Part shown: piece by piece, positions 1 through 9,248 of the stretch | Position numbering within the stretch: position 1 is the first letter of the stretch | How the letters are laid out: each line of letters begins with the position of its first letter | DNA from: CAXBNB01 sp049115735 | Lineage (GTDB): Bacteria > Bacteroidota > Bacteroidia > Cytophagales > Cyclobacteriaceae | Direction: 5' to 3' | NCBI GenBank assembly: GCA_049115735.1 | Contig: JAGDZP010000006.1 | Span: forward strand, 124,001 to 188,000 | Length of the DNA stretch: 64,000 bases | Notes under the pieces: generated by a model | The model's input: only the letters and a program-made list of their open reading frames with translations | What the model was told of the DNA's origin: nothing | Databases searched by the model: none | Program-made: the position numbers and the translations under genes

Positions 1-521
1 GGAGGGCCGGGATGTTCTCTGCCTCCAACAACTTTGTGAAATCCTTGATTTTCGGGTAAATAAGGCTCCCGCCCTAAATGCCATTTTCCCATAAAGGCTG
101 TGGAATACCCATTCTCTTTCAGCACTTCGGCAAAAGTCAAATACTCATTTGGTAGTCTGGTTCGTGTTTGAGGTGTTGCTGTCTTGTGAAAAGGCGCTGC
201 TGTAGAGCTCTCTTTGGGATCAAGGACTACATTTTTTACATGACCAGTTGGTGTGGTAAAGCGTAATCTACCGGGCTCCTGGCCTGTTAGTATGCTGGCC
301 CTTGTGGGTGAGCATAACGGACTGGCGGCATAGGCATTGGTGAACATCACTCCTGATGCTGCAAGCGCATCGATGTTTGGTGTGTCATAAAAGTCCGACC
401 CATAACATTTCAGGTCTTTCCAGCCCAGGTCATCAGCCAGAATGAATATGACATTCTTCTTCTTAGTTTCACATGAAGAAAATGCAAACAGTATGAGTAA
501 AAGGTAGATTGGGTACTTCAT
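1..521 (-). CDS. Sulfatase, lipoprotein; 3' end cut by window edge
   Basis: The first 173 residues of a formylglycine-dependent sulfatase, read leftward from an ATG at 519-521; the rest lies beyond the left edge. The signal peptide ends in a lipobox (FSSC, Cys17), so the protein is probably membrane-anchored in the envelope. The metal-binding stretch ADDLG lies at about 29-33. The sulfatase signature has the core C-S-P-T-R at 70-74, where Cys70 would be converted to formylglycine, and GKWHLG follows at 145-150. It is the third gene of a leftward run GH106, GH78, sulfatase, starting 94 bp after the GH78 stop. Which sulfate ester it removes cannot be read from the sequence; the neighbours suggest a sulfated rhamnose-containing glycan. 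Confidence 0.93.
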   Translation of the reverse strand, partial: MKYPIYLLLILFAFSSCETKKKNVIFILADDLGWKDLKCYGSDFYDTPNIDALAASGVMFTNAYAASPLCSPTRASILTGQEPGRLRFTTPTGHVKNVVLDPKESSTAAPFHKTATPQTRTRLPNEYLTFAEVLKENGYSTAFMGKWHLGREPYLPENQGFHKVVGGREHPGP

Positions 522-615
522 TTCTTATTGTTTATAATGTTAAGATTGCTAGATAAGGGTCATCACTTTGAATGCCTACAAATGAGGTACCTGATGAGCC
601 CCATTTCACGTACTT

Positions 616-2370
616 CTATTTTAGCACAGTCAGTCCCTTTGGTGCGTCTACATCTGTTTTGATACTACCGTCAGAATTCTTCTTGTGTTTAATTTTTAGT
701 ACCCCATGTTTGGTAGGAAAAGAACCTTCTACCCATTCAAGATCTCCCAGTTTAGGAGAGATTTTCACTTTATCGCCACCTTCTAAAACATTCACTCCCA
801 ATACATGCTGGCTTAGCCAGGAAGTAGGGCCACTTGCCCAGCCATGGCAGAAGCTGTGTCTATATCCCACATAACAATATTCACCAAAATCAGCATGGAT
901 ATTGTCCTTGTTCGGAGGAGTAAATTCATCAATTCGACCACTGTTTCGTGTATCCGTAATATCAAAATCTTCCCAGAATGTAGTAGCGCCTAAATCCAGC
1001 ATACCACCCCAGTAGTCCCTAATAGTTTTCAATGCACCATTGTAGTCGCCAGCTTTGGCCATGGCCTCCAAAATGTAATAGCCATAGAAAGTGGACATTC
1101 TTTCTACACCATCTTTTTTCAAGACTTCCTCATTGGTTTTTTTTGCATCCTTTATTCCTGCTAATACCATCAACGCCGACGCTTGTTTGGTTTCATTGTC
1201 CTTTATTTTGTACTTTTTCAGTCGAGCAACTGTAGCTGAGTATTTCTCTTGCAATTCAGGTTTACCTAATATTCCCATCATTTCACTGCCCGCTTCAAAA
1301 GTCATGATCATCATAGCCTGAAGACCGGCATGCACTGCCTCTGGATATTCGCTCGTTGGCCAGTCCAGAAATCTGTGGCCGTCTAGTTTTTCTTTGTTTT
1401 TATCATCAATAAAAGTGATAAACTGATCCAGTAGGCCAATCAGGTATTTTTCCTGTTCCTTTAGATATGCCAGGTCCCCATGGTAGTCATATATGTTTTT
1501 GTGAATGAGCAGCCACCACATAGAGTAGGAGCTAATGCCATTCATCCAGGCGGGTAGTGGGTACTGATCTCGCGCCAGATCGAGGCTCTTTTTAACGATA
1601 TCATGCTGACCAAAAACACTGTTAATGGTCATGACCTCTGGATGCATGTCGCCAATCCAAACCAGTCTATCTCGCTTGATACCATCCCATAGATAGGTTT
1701 GCATGTTTAAGTGCACAGTATACGCACCAACACTCCAGATTTCGTTGAGCCTGTCATCGTCGCACTTGAAGGATCCCAGATATGGAATGTCCCTATAGAT
1801 GAAAGCAGCCTCAACCGATTTCAAAGGAATATCTTCCTTGGCCTCTACTACATCAATTCTTAAAAACCTATAGCCTGTTTCGCCAATCTCTACTGTTCCA
1901 AGCCATGGAACTTCTATGACAAAGTCTCGAATAGAATGGTCGTTTGTGGCGGTGGTTTCGGCTTGAATATCAGACATGGCTTCATCAGCTGATTCTCCAA
2001 ACCTGAGTCTAAGTTTGACTGGATTTTTGTCCTTTCTGATACCCATGGATATTTTCACTCCTCCATTAATTTCTTTTCCATAATCAAGTAGTAAGGATGG
2101 GCGATAGTTATCTGTACTGCTCAGACGGCAAAAACTTTTATCAGCAACGCCTACCTGGCCATTGTCCTGTTTCAGGAGTTGCTCTGGGTTCTTGATGAAT
2201 TTTCCAGATTCGTCTGATAACCACAGTATTTTTTGGGGTGTCAAATAGGTCTTCACCATTTCAGAATCCACAGATTTACCATCATATTCAGAGCCAAATA
2301 CGGGTGGCAATTGCGCTAGACTGCTGTAGCCGATGATTGTCAAAAGGAATAGAATTAAGTAAGATTTCAT
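616..2370 (-). CDS. GH78-type alpha-L-rhamnosidase, short form
   Basis: A 584-residue secreted enzyme with a signal peptide ending near Ala19 (SSLAQ). A beta-sandwich-like N-terminal part of about 200 residues is followed by an (alpha/alpha)6 catalytic domain. Its block D-G-I-K-R-D-R-L-V-W-I-G-D at 229-241 is typical of Bac_rhamnosid6H proteins and carries the acidic residues expected in the active site. GH78 enzymes remove terminal alpha-L-rhamnose with inversion. It is much shorter than the other two GH78 proteins in this window (928 and 923 residues) and lacks their extra N-terminal beta domains. It lies 29 bp downstream of the leftward GH106 gene, so the two are probably co-transcribed and attack related linkages. 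The exact linkage and the GH78 subgroup are not predictable here. Confidence 0.85.
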   Translation of the reverse strand: MKSYLILFLLTIIGYSSLAQLPPVFGSEYDGKSVDSEMVKTYLTPQKILWLSDESGKFIKNPEQLLKQDNGQVGVADKSFCRLSSTDNYRPSLLLDYGKEINGGVKISMGIRKDKNPVKLRLRFGESADEAMSDIQAETTATNDHSIRDFVIEVPWLGTVEIGETGYRFLRIDVVEAKEDIPLKSVEAAFIYRDIPYLGSFKCDDDRLNEIWSVGAYTVHLNMQTYLWDGIKRDRLVWIGDMHPEVMTINSVFGQHDIVKKSLDLARDQYPLPAWMNGISSYSMWWLLIHKNIYDYHGDLAYLKEQEKYLIGLLDQFITFIDDKNKEKLDGHRFLDWPTSEYPEAVHAGLQAMMIMTFEAGSEMMGILGKPELQEKYSATVARLKKYKIKDNETKQASALMVLAGIKDAKKTNEEVLKKDGVERMSTFYGYYILEAMAKAGDYNGALKTIRDYWGGMLDLGATTFWEDFDITDTRNSGRIDEFTPPNKDNIHADFGEYCYVGYRHSFCHGWASGPTSWLSQHVLGVNVLEGGDKVKISPKLGDLEWVEGSFPTKHGVLKIKHKKNSDGSIKTDVDAPKGLTVLK

Positions 2371-2399
2371 GTTTTTTTTCGGAGTTAAATTTTAATTTA

Positions 2400-5300
2400 T
2401 CACTGTACAATTTCAATATTGACTGGCCCTAGAAGACCCGATGTTTGAGGCACTTCACCATCTTTCATATCATCCACAATATGCCATGTATAGCGCTCTT
2501 CGACTGGTAATTCTCGGTTTTTGAGTAATTGGTTTCTCCAGAGGTTCACAACTTCGATCTCGATTTTGTTTTCTCCCTGAATAAGAACATTACCTAGATT
2601 TAGTCTGTAAGGAGCCATCCAGGCTGTGCCAACGTCTTTGCCATTCACCTTCACCTTAGCCATTACATTCACCTGACCCAGGTCGAGGTAGTAAGTGCTG
2701 TTGGCTGAGAGTTCTTCAATGCTGAAACTACTGCTGTATGTTGCTGATCCGGAATAGTATTTTATCGATTCGTTTTCTGATTCGCTCCAATCTGTCAATT
2801 GAGGAAAATCCACACTTTGTGCCGGGCCAATGTCCTTGTTCTTGAAATTTACCTTCCAACTTTCATCTAGTGTCTTAAGCAACTTGGGTTCAGGGAAATT
2901 CTCCTTGAAAGTACCATCAACTGATTCATTAATGTTAGTAAATACCACAAACCAACTCTGGTCTTGTTCGAAATGAATCGGCAATGAAACACGACCTTCT
3001 TTGATCTCGTATTCCGGTAATTCCCTGATTTCTCCCGTCACCGCATCCCACAGTTGAGGTTTGGCATTTTCAACCCTGAATGAAGGTTTTATGTCTAGTA
3101 CTCCATCACTTTGGTTGGTGAGGAAGTAGATGTCCATACCAGGCAATTCACGGTGGGTGAACAAGACTTTGGCATCAGAATTTAATTCCACGTCTTTTGA
3201 TAAGCTGATCAAATCCAGGGCTTCCTGAAGTTCCATTCCATTAAGAATTGAGCCTTCACCATATTTCTTGTTGAGGTTTTGATTGGATGCGTCTCCCCAC
3301 ATTCTGTCAGCAATTTCTTTTACCTGGCTGTCGCTTTCGGGGAAACCGGCATAGCTAGGAGATTTCGTGGGTTTCGAGCCATATATCACCGCACCAGCTT
3401 TTACAAGTTCTTCAATTTTGGCTAAGACCTTTGGCCGCATGGTATTTAGCGGTGGCAGTACCATCATGCCAAAAGACATGCCGTCAGGCAAAACAAGCCT
3501 TCCTTCCTTTACAGAGAGCCTGTTCAGAATTACTTCTGCATTGATATAATCATAGGAATATCCATTTGGCAATTCTGGGTTTCTCTGACCAGTCATGATT
3601 GGTGTGTCCTCACCAATAAAGTAACAGACATCAGCAACATATTTTCCTTTCTGTAGGAGCACCTGGCTTCTTCTCAAATAATCAATCCAAGCCTTTGATT
3701 GCTGAAACCATGTATTGTGGCGGTTAAATTCAGTACTAAACCAGGCGTTTACCCCAGGTTTACGGTTATCATCAGGTTGATGGATGTATAGATGAAGCAC
3801 GAAGTGGTTAACACCTTCTGTGAAGCTCCAGTCTCCACGTTTTTTTAGCAGTGCTGGGTGCCTCAGATATGATTTATGAGCCGCAGTAAATGCCTCCGCA
3901 GAGGTCACGGGCTTACCATATATATGAGCAGCTGAGGAGGAAGCTTTACATTCAATATTACCCAAAGAGCCTTCATTCCAAAACTCTCCGCTAACCAGGT
4001 CGGACTGGCCACCGTACATCAAAAACTCAGATGGAAAACCCCAATGGCCATAATTTTCCAACCACATTTTTAGATTGTTTTCATTGCTGATCTTTTTGAG
4101 ACCACCCACATATTGATAGGCAACTTCATCAGCAACGAGTCGTCTCATATCCCACAGAAACCTATCAGAAGCTTCTACACTTTCAACAACCCGTCCTGTG
4201 TACGTAGGTAAGAAAGGCTTGGGATCATAACCATACTTAGCCTGGAACTTCTGTTGGAAATCATCGCTCCAATTCTGAGATCCCATTTCATAGCTGTCTC
4301 CAATCACATATTTAAAAGCTGATTTACTGTCTTCCGGGATGCGTTTTAGCAATTCACCCACAAACTTGTCAAAATGGAAGCGAACGAGTTTTTCGCTCAT
4401 TTTGTCAATTTCATAGCCTTTTCCTTGTGGTGCCGCAGGAGCATTTTTTGTACCTGTTGGCGTCATTCCGAACCGTTGAATCGTCCATTCGCCAGCAGGA
4501 GCACTCCATGTTAGTTTACCATCAGTATCCATTTTGTCACTCAAGTCGATGACATTACCCAGCGATACTTTTAGGTCTTCGTTTTCAATACCTTGTTGTT
4601 GCTTCCATAGGTAGCTGTCCCAGGAGGGGAATGGGGTAGGGTGCATTTTTCCTAAATTTTTCTCTGAGTAGTCTTCTAGCCCAGCAGCTTCAGAAATGGT
4701 AATTTCAGATAGGTGCCATGCGGCAATCTTGGCATTTGGATATGTGTTCGATTGAAACACTCCGCCAAGGGCTTTAAATTTTATTCTAAAACTGTTCGAT
4801 TTGGTTTCTGGAAGAGCAAGTAATATGGGTGCATATTTATCAGCTCCAACATTGGGAGTTAATTTGCTGCGGTCTATCGTAAGGGACTTAATTACATTAT
4901 ATGATCCGTTGATTTCTGCTGACACCTCACATTCTACTTTGAAGGCATCTTGCAATGGAACAAATTTCAAGCTTCTGGCAGTAATAGCCTGTTCAGTTTT
5001 AATGTCGACCTGATAATTCTCAATGGACTTGGAAAAGCCTGCTGAGGTTATACCATCTCTATCGATAAGGTTGTTAGCATTCTTAATTGACGGAGTAACC
5101 TGAATTTGGGAGTTGTCAGAGGTAAGTGTTTTTTCTTCAGCCGCAATCGATGGAAAAGCAAGGACATAAGTATCTTGAAACTCTTCCATTGGTTTAGTCA
5201 AGTTCGCTACAATCTCCTTACCTCCTTTAATTTTAGTTTCAGAAAAGGTCATATAGCGCATGGCCATATACGAGCTAACCCAAGGGCCACCAGATTGACT

Positions 5301-5699
5301 CCATCCGGGGCAGTTGAATACTCCGATATCCACACCGATTCTTTTGCCTTCAGTTACTGCATGAACCATAATTTCCCACCATTCGTCACTAAAGAGTGGT
5401 ACTTTTCCATCTACTTCGTCTGGATTGATGTTGCCAATGAGGGCTGCACCAATACCTACTTCCTTCATGGCTTCTAGGTCTTTGGTAACTCCTTCTTTGG
5501 AAATGTCATCACCGATCCAGTAGTAATAGCACCAGGGCTTTACTGAGTCAGCAGGTGATTTAAAGTTGTTGACAAGCTCGTTGTACTCTTTTGGCGAGAT
5601 GCTTCCTTTATCATCATCCGAACAGGATATAGATATTAAGGAAAATGCTACAATAGCAAATACTGCATTAAGGAAATAATTCCCAGAATTATAATTCAT
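2400..5699 (-). CDS. GH106 alpha-L-rhamnosidase, lipoprotein
   Basis: A 1099-residue protein of normal GH106 length. The signal peptide ends in a lipobox-like SISC (Cys26). The N-terminal family signature (FKSPADSVKPWCYYYWIGDD, then EGVTKDLEAMKEVGIGAAL) matches GH106, as do the central SAEAF and FNRHNTWF stretches. The C-terminus has a galactose-binding-like beta-sandwich (YYLDLGQVNVMAKVKVNG, then LVGNVL-like and VVNLWRNQLL stretches). GH106 enzymes are calcium-dependent inverting alpha-L-rhamnosidases of the envelope. It heads the leftward run GH106, GH78, sulfatase and is divergent from the enolase-superfamily gene at 5984. A CAG-N7-CAGGAT element pointing at this gene lies about 94 bp upstream of its start. 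A second, diverged GH106 sits at 23789-26683. Confidence 0.93.
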   Translation of the reverse strand: MNYNSGNYFLNAVFAIVAFSLISISCSDDDKGSISPKEYNELVNNFKSPADSVKPWCYYYWIGDDISKEGVTKDLEAMKEVGIGAALIGNINPDEVDGKVPLFSDEWWEIMVHAVTEGKRIGVDIGVFNCPGWSQSGGPWVSSYMAMRYMTFSETKIKGGKEIVANLTKPMEEFQDTYVLAFPSIAAEEKTLTSDNSQIQVTPSIKNANNLIDRDGITSAGFSKSIENYQVDIKTEQAITARSLKFVPLQDAFKVECEVSAEINGSYNVIKSLTIDRSKLTPNVGADKYAPILLALPETKSNSFRIKFKALGGVFQSNTYPNAKIAAWHLSEITISEAAGLEDYSEKNLGKMHPTPFPSWDSYLWKQQQGIENEDLKVSLGNVIDLSDKMDTDGKLTWSAPAGEWTIQRFGMTPTGTKNAPAAPQGKGYEIDKMSEKLVRFHFDKFVGELLKRIPEDSKSAFKYVIGDSYEMGSQNWSDDFQQKFQAKYGYDPKPFLPTYTGRVVESVEASDRFLWDMRRLVADEVAYQYVGGLKKISNENNLKMWLENYGHWGFPSEFLMYGGQSDLVSGEFWNEGSLGNIECKASSSAAHIYGKPVTSAEAFTAAHKSYLRHPALLKKRGDWSFTEGVNHFVLHLYIHQPDDNRKPGVNAWFSTEFNRHNTWFQQSKAWIDYLRRSQVLLQKGKYVADVCYFIGEDTPIMTGQRNPELPNGYSYDYINAEVILNRLSVKEGRLVLPDGMSFGMMVLPPLNTMRPKVLAKIEELVKAGAVIYGSKPTKSPSYAGFPESDSQVKEIADRMWGDASNQNLNKKYGEGSILNGMELQEALDLISLSKDVELNSDAKVLFTHRELPGMDIYFLTNQSDGVLDIKPSFRVENAKPQLWDAVTGEIRELPEYEIKEGRVSLPIHFEQDQSWFVVFTNINESVDGTFKENFPEPKLLKTLDESWKVNFKNKDIGPAQSVDFPQLTDWSESENESIKYYSGSATYSSSFSIEELSANSTYYLDLGQVNVMAKVKVNGKDVGTAWMAPYRLNLGNVLIQGENKIEIEVVNLWRNQLLKNRELPVEERYTWHIVDDMKDGEVPQTSGLLGPVNIEIVQ

Positions 5700-5792
5700 C
5701 GTAATATGAAAGTTTAGTTGTGTGTACTATGTATGTTTTCGAGGAGGGGGTGAAAACATTCAGCAATATAATCAACTTTTAAAATGGCTTTC

Positions 5793-5808
5793 ATCCTGTA
5801 CTGTGCTG
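5793..5808 (-). promoter_or_regulatory. Shared CAG-N7-CAGGAT element, leftward copy
   Basis: Read on the minus strand this is CAGCACAGTACAGGAT, two CAG units 10 bp apart. It lies about 94 bp upstream of the leftward GH106 start. Six further copies of the same pattern occur in intergenic gaps of this window. The regulator is unknown; a direct-repeat operator or activator site is inferred. Confidence 0.4.
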
Positions 5809-5907
5809 GTCGCTATCAGTTCAAATAGCGCAACTGGCTGGAGATAGCTCGTGTTCGAATTGAAATTGAAAAAATGGACAATCCGTGATAATCAATAATT
5901 GATATAC

Positions 5908-5922
5908 CAGATAGGACAGGAT
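5908..5922 (+). promoter_or_regulatory. Shared CAG-N6-CAGGAT element, rightward copy
   Basis: CAGATAGGACAGGAT, about 61 bp upstream of the rightward gene at 5984. It shares the divergent gap with the oppositely oriented copy at 5793-5808, so each gene has a copy pointing toward it. Confidence 0.4.
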
Positions 5923-5983
5923 GGATATTATTCATTGTTAGGGTAAATTATGTCGATATAACTATAACTAAATACGTCACTAA

Positions 5984-7270
5984 ATGAAAAGAAGAGACTT
6001 TATGAAAGCTGGTGCATTGGCTGCACCACTTTTAGCAAACCCATTTGACAGCCTTGAAGCGGCAGAGGCTAAGTCTGCAGAATTAAACTTACCTCTATTG
6101 CCTTTCAAGGACTTGAAAAGCAAATTGAAAATAACGGAGGTAAAAATGGTGAGGCCAAAAAGGAAGAACCCATGGCCAAAATACAAGCCAACAGAAGGCG
6201 CCTGGTCAGCAGGTGGTGTAGAAGTGGCCAACCCAATGTCTATTTACCCAAGGTACAAAGCCACACGTTCACTTTTCATGGCGGGAGACATGGGACCAAC
6301 AGCAGTACAAATCAAAACAGATAAAGGTATTTCCGGTATAGGCTATGGTGGTCCAGGAGCCAATTTTGTTATTGAAAAACACTTGACTAAGCTCTTGATG
6401 GGAGAAGATCCTTTTGATATAGAAAGGCTTTGGGATATCATGTGGCGATCAACTTTATCCTATGGAAGGAAAGGTATCGTGGTTCATGCAATCAGTGCTG
6501 TTGATTTGGCACTATGGGACATTGTTGGCAAGGCACTCGAGACTCCAGTCTACCAACTGCTTGGCGGAAAACACAAAGAGAAAATCCCTTCTTATTGCAC
6601 TGGTAATGATTTGGAGCAGCATGTTGAGTTTGGTTATACCAAGCTGAAGCTGGCCATACCATACGGTCCTGCTGACGGATGGGAAGGCATGAGAAAAAAC
6701 GTTGAACTCGTAGAGCGAGCGAGGAAATTACTCGGGCCTGATGGCGAAATCATGCTTGATTGTTGGATGGCCTTTACAGAAGAATACACTATTGAATTTG
6801 CTAAAATGCTCGAACCATACCGCGTATATTGGATGGAGGAATGCTTGCCACCGGATGATTATGCGGGGTTCGGACGAATCAATAAGCAAATCACTTCTAC
6901 CAAAATCGTAACGGGAGAACACGAATACACCCGGTACGGTTTCCAATTGCTCATGGACTATGATGCGGCAAAAATTTGGCAGGCGGATATGAACTGGTGC
7001 GGTGGACTCACTGAGATTAGGCGTATTGCAGGCATGGCTGCAGGCAAGGACATTCCTGTCATCCCTCATGGTGGATGGAGAGGTGGAGGACCACATTTTA
7101 TAGCCGCCACACCTAACAGTCCTTGGTGCGAAATGTTCATGCCGGCACCTGGAGGCCCTAAAGAAGTTTATGAGAAGTATGAGGAGGAAAATGGTATCAC
7201 CAGAGGGCCAGAAGGCATCTATATGACACCCCTCGACAAGCCGGGATTCGGTTGGGAATTGCAAGTGTAA
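5984..7270 (+). CDS. Tat-signalled enolase-superfamily dehydratase, L-rhamnonate dehydratase-like
   Basis: A 428-residue protein of the mandelate racemase/muconate-lactonising branch of the enolase superfamily. It resembles E. coli L-rhamnonate dehydratase (RhmD) along most of its length: ANPMSIYPRY near 82-91, LDCWM at 258-262, WMEECLPP at 283-290, TGEHEYT at 310-316, NWCGGLTE, IPHGG at 360-364 and LDKPGFGWEL at the end. Likely Mg ligands are Asp259, Glu285 and Glu312; the spacing from Asp to the first Glu (26) equals that in RhmD. His362 fits the catalytic histidine. RhmD converts L-rhamnonate to 2-keto-3-deoxy-L-rhamnonate. Oddly, the N-terminus reads MKRRDFMKAGALAAPLLA, a Tat-type signal, while family members are normally cytosolic. 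A related acid-sugar dehydratase or racemase is possible. Confidence 0.78.
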   Translation: MKRRDFMKAGALAAPLLANPFDSLEAAEAKSAELNLPLLPFKDLKSKLKITEVKMVRPKRKNPWPKYKPTEGAWSAGGVEVANPMSIYPRYKATRSLFMAGDMGPTAVQIKTDKGISGIGYGGPGANFVIEKHLTKLLMGEDPFDIERLWDIMWRSTLSYGRKGIVVHAISAVDLALWDIVGKALETPVYQLLGGKHKEKIPSYCTGNDLEQHVEFGYTKLKLAIPYGPADGWEGMRKNVELVERARKLLGPDGEIMLDCWMAFTEEYTIEFAKMLEPYRVYWMEECLPPDDYAGFGRINKQITSTKIVTGEHEYTRYGFQLLMDYDAAKIWQADMNWCGGLTEIRRIAGMAAGKDIPVIPHGGWRGGGPHFIAATPNSPWCEMFMPAPGGPKEVYEKYEEENGITRGPEGIYMTPLDKPGFGWELQV

Positions 7271-7306
7271 AGAGTTAACAAAAAACTTATGATTGAACTG
7301 AGATTG

Positions 7307-7337
7307 AAACTTGGCATGCTACTGCTATGCCTTGTTT
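7307..7337. terminator. Possible bidirectional terminator hairpin
   Basis: An imperfect hairpin between two convergent genes. GGCATG at 7313-7318 pairs with TATGCC at 7326-7331 (one G-T pair), and outer AAAC (7307-7310) pairs with GTTT (7334-7337) across a two-base mismatch. The T-run is short on either strand, so the call is weak. Confidence 0.35.
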
Positions 7338-7358
7338 GGATATAGATTTAGGAGTTTA

Positions 7359-9083
7359 TTACCTCCTTGCCATAGCCACATTGCCACCATCTTGATACAG
7401 CTTATATAGATCAATAAAAGGTACATCATGCGATTCGTTGGCCGGATTGTAGTCGGGGTTGAGTTGTGGCCAGTACCTTTTTTCTACATTCGCTTCAATC
7501 CAGGTGATGAGTTTCTTAAACATCTCATTGGTCAATTCCGGCTGATCGTTGACAAGATTATTCTTCTCATAAGGATCTTTTTCAACATTGTACAGTGAAA
7601 GCCTGCCATACCAGTCAAAGATGAGTTTATAGTCTCCATCGCGCATAGCGGAATGAGGGGTTAGGCTCAGGCCATCGGTCGGACTGTTGTAAATAACATT
7701 GAAAGGATAGTGCCAGTAGTGCTCCTTTTTGGAGTAAGTGTTTTTTGCATTGCTGGTATCATCCAAAAGGGATAAAACGCTTTCACCATCTAACGCTAGT
7801 TCATCTACAGTCGCTTTTGCATTATATCCGGCTGCCTCCAAAATAGTAGGGTATATGTCAGTACAATCCACTGGTACGTCTACCCATTCGCCTTCTTTCA
7901 CTTTTCCTTTCCATCGAAATATAAGTGGCACTCTTACGCCACCTTCTGTCACGCAAGCTTTTCCTCCTAAGAATGGACTGTTATCCGTACCCCTTCCGTT
8001 AGGTGTGACTTTGGCATCTATACCACCGTTATCCGACATGAATACCACAAGGGTATTTTCTTCTATACCCGTTTCCTGTAATTTGCTCAATATTCTTCCT
8101 ACTGACATATCTAGTCGCTTGATCATGGAGGCATAAATAGGATCCTTGTGATTGTTCCAGCCCTTGCTTTCTTTCTGATCAAAATGTTGAATATCCGATT
8201 CTACTCCCTGGTAAGGCGAGTGTACCGCAAACTGGCAGAAGTACAGAAAGAATGGTTCGTCTTTAACTTTCGATCGTTTGTCGATGTAGCGAATGGCTTG
8301 TTCTGTTAAATCATCGGTGAGGTACTCTTCCCCGGTATCTACACCCGAATCTCCCATTTCAGACTCTTCTTGCGGCATGTCAGGAAACCTGTTTTTTATC
8401 TTATTGTTCCAACCCTTTTTCCAATCAAAATAAGCTGATCCTCCGGCATCAAACCAGGCAAGTGGTTCGAATCCATGATCAGCCGGTTGGTAGCCTTTGG
8501 CACCAAATCCACCTAAGTGCCATTTGCCTATAAAGGCAGAATGATAATCTTTGAGTGCTTCAGCAATAGAAAGTTCATCCTTGCCATTGTCCCATTGGGT
8601 ACCTGATGGGACTGCTGAGTTGGACGTACCATTGATCACCGCCTGTTCAATGGGAATGGCATCTTTGTGCTCCAATACATCATGTGGATAGTAACCTTCA
8701 GGAACAGGCATATTTTGGTTGTAGTAAGTTTTTCGTGGGGGCATAGCCGTGGTAAATCCCAATTTCGCAGCATATCTACCAGTCAAAATACTGGCTCTGG
8801 TTGGGGAGCAGAGCTGGTTGGCATAGGCCTGAGAAAAAGACACACCTTCTTTTACCAGTCTATCTATGTTGGGTGTTTCATAAAACATTTCTGAGGTATC
8901 CGTTCCCAGGATTTTTTTAGCATAAGCTTGTGTGTCCATTATCCCGTAATCATCCGCAAGAATCAGGATAATGTTCGGCTTGTTAGATGGGACGGTTTCT
9001 TCGCCTTGACCATCTTTTGAAGATTGACAAGATGTGAAAATCAGAATTAGTAGGGCTAAGAAGAAGGAATATGTTTTAGTCAT
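7359..9083 (-). CDS. Sulfatase, lipoprotein
   Basis: A 574-residue formylglycine sulfatase. The lipobox is FTSC (Cys19). The metal-binding motif LADDYG starts near 42. The signature core C-S-P-T-R is at 92-96, followed by ASILTGR; GKWHLGG and VVFMSDNGG further on are the usual sulfatase landmarks. It stands alone on the minus strand, convergent with the RhmD-like gene and divergent from the DUF1080 gene at 9249. The divergent gap holds a CAGGAT element pointing to it, 58 bp before the start. The substrate is unknown; desulfation of a rhamnose-rich oligosaccharide is inferred from context. Confidence 0.93.
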   Translation of the reverse strand: MTKTYSFFLALLILIFTSCQSSKDGQGEETVPSNKPNIILILADDYGIMDTQAYAKKILGTDTSEMFYETPNIDRLVKEGVSFSQAYANQLCSPTRASILTGRYAAKLGFTTAMPPRKTYYNQNMPVPEGYYPHDVLEHKDAIPIEQAVINGTSNSAVPSGTQWDNGKDELSIAEALKDYHSAFIGKWHLGGFGAKGYQPADHGFEPLAWFDAGGSAYFDWKKGWNNKIKNRFPDMPQEESEMGDSGVDTGEEYLTDDLTEQAIRYIDKRSKVKDEPFFLYFCQFAVHSPYQGVESDIQHFDQKESKGWNNHKDPIYASMIKRLDMSVGRILSKLQETGIEENTLVVFMSDNGGIDAKVTPNGRGTDNSPFLGGKACVTEGGVRVPLIFRWKGKVKEGEWVDVPVDCTDIYPTILEAAGYNAKATVDELALDGESVLSLLDDTSNAKNTYSKKEHYWHYPFNVIYNSPTDGLSLTPHSAMRDGDYKLIFDWYGRLSLYNVEKDPYEKNNLVNDQPELTNEMFKKLITWIEANVEKRYWPQLNPDYNPANESHDVPFIDLYKLYQDGGNVAMARR

Positions 9084-9141
9084 TTCTTTACGAGACAGTA
9101 GTGATTATCTGTGTAAAGTAATGCCCTTTTAGTAGCATTCT

Positions 9142-9157
9142 ATCCTGTGCTAGCCTG
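9142..9157 (-). promoter_or_regulatory. Shared CAG-N7-CAGGAT element, leftward copy
   Basis: Minus-strand CAGGCTAGCACAGGAT, 58 bp upstream of the leftward sulfatase start at 9083. It repeats the arrangement seen at 5793-5808. Confidence 0.4.
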
Positions 9158-9165
9158 TAGTTCTT

Positions 9166-9172
9166 ACAGGAT
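9166..9172 (+). promoter_or_regulatory. Shared CAGGAT element, rightward copy
   Basis: ACAGGAT followed by GG, 76 bp upstream of the rightward DUF1080 gene. Only the downstream half matches well; the upstream half reads CTG rather than CAG. Confidence 0.3.
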
Positions 9173-9248
9173 GGTACCAGACAGTTTCGTCAATTTGAAA
9201 AGGTATTTTTAATGTTCATAATACTGAATTCTTAAATTCTAGTTCAAC

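Noticed and set aside
6728..7264. Minus-strand ORF of 178 codons over the RhmD-like gene
   Set aside because: Antisense shadow of a conserved gene; no signal, domain or start support.
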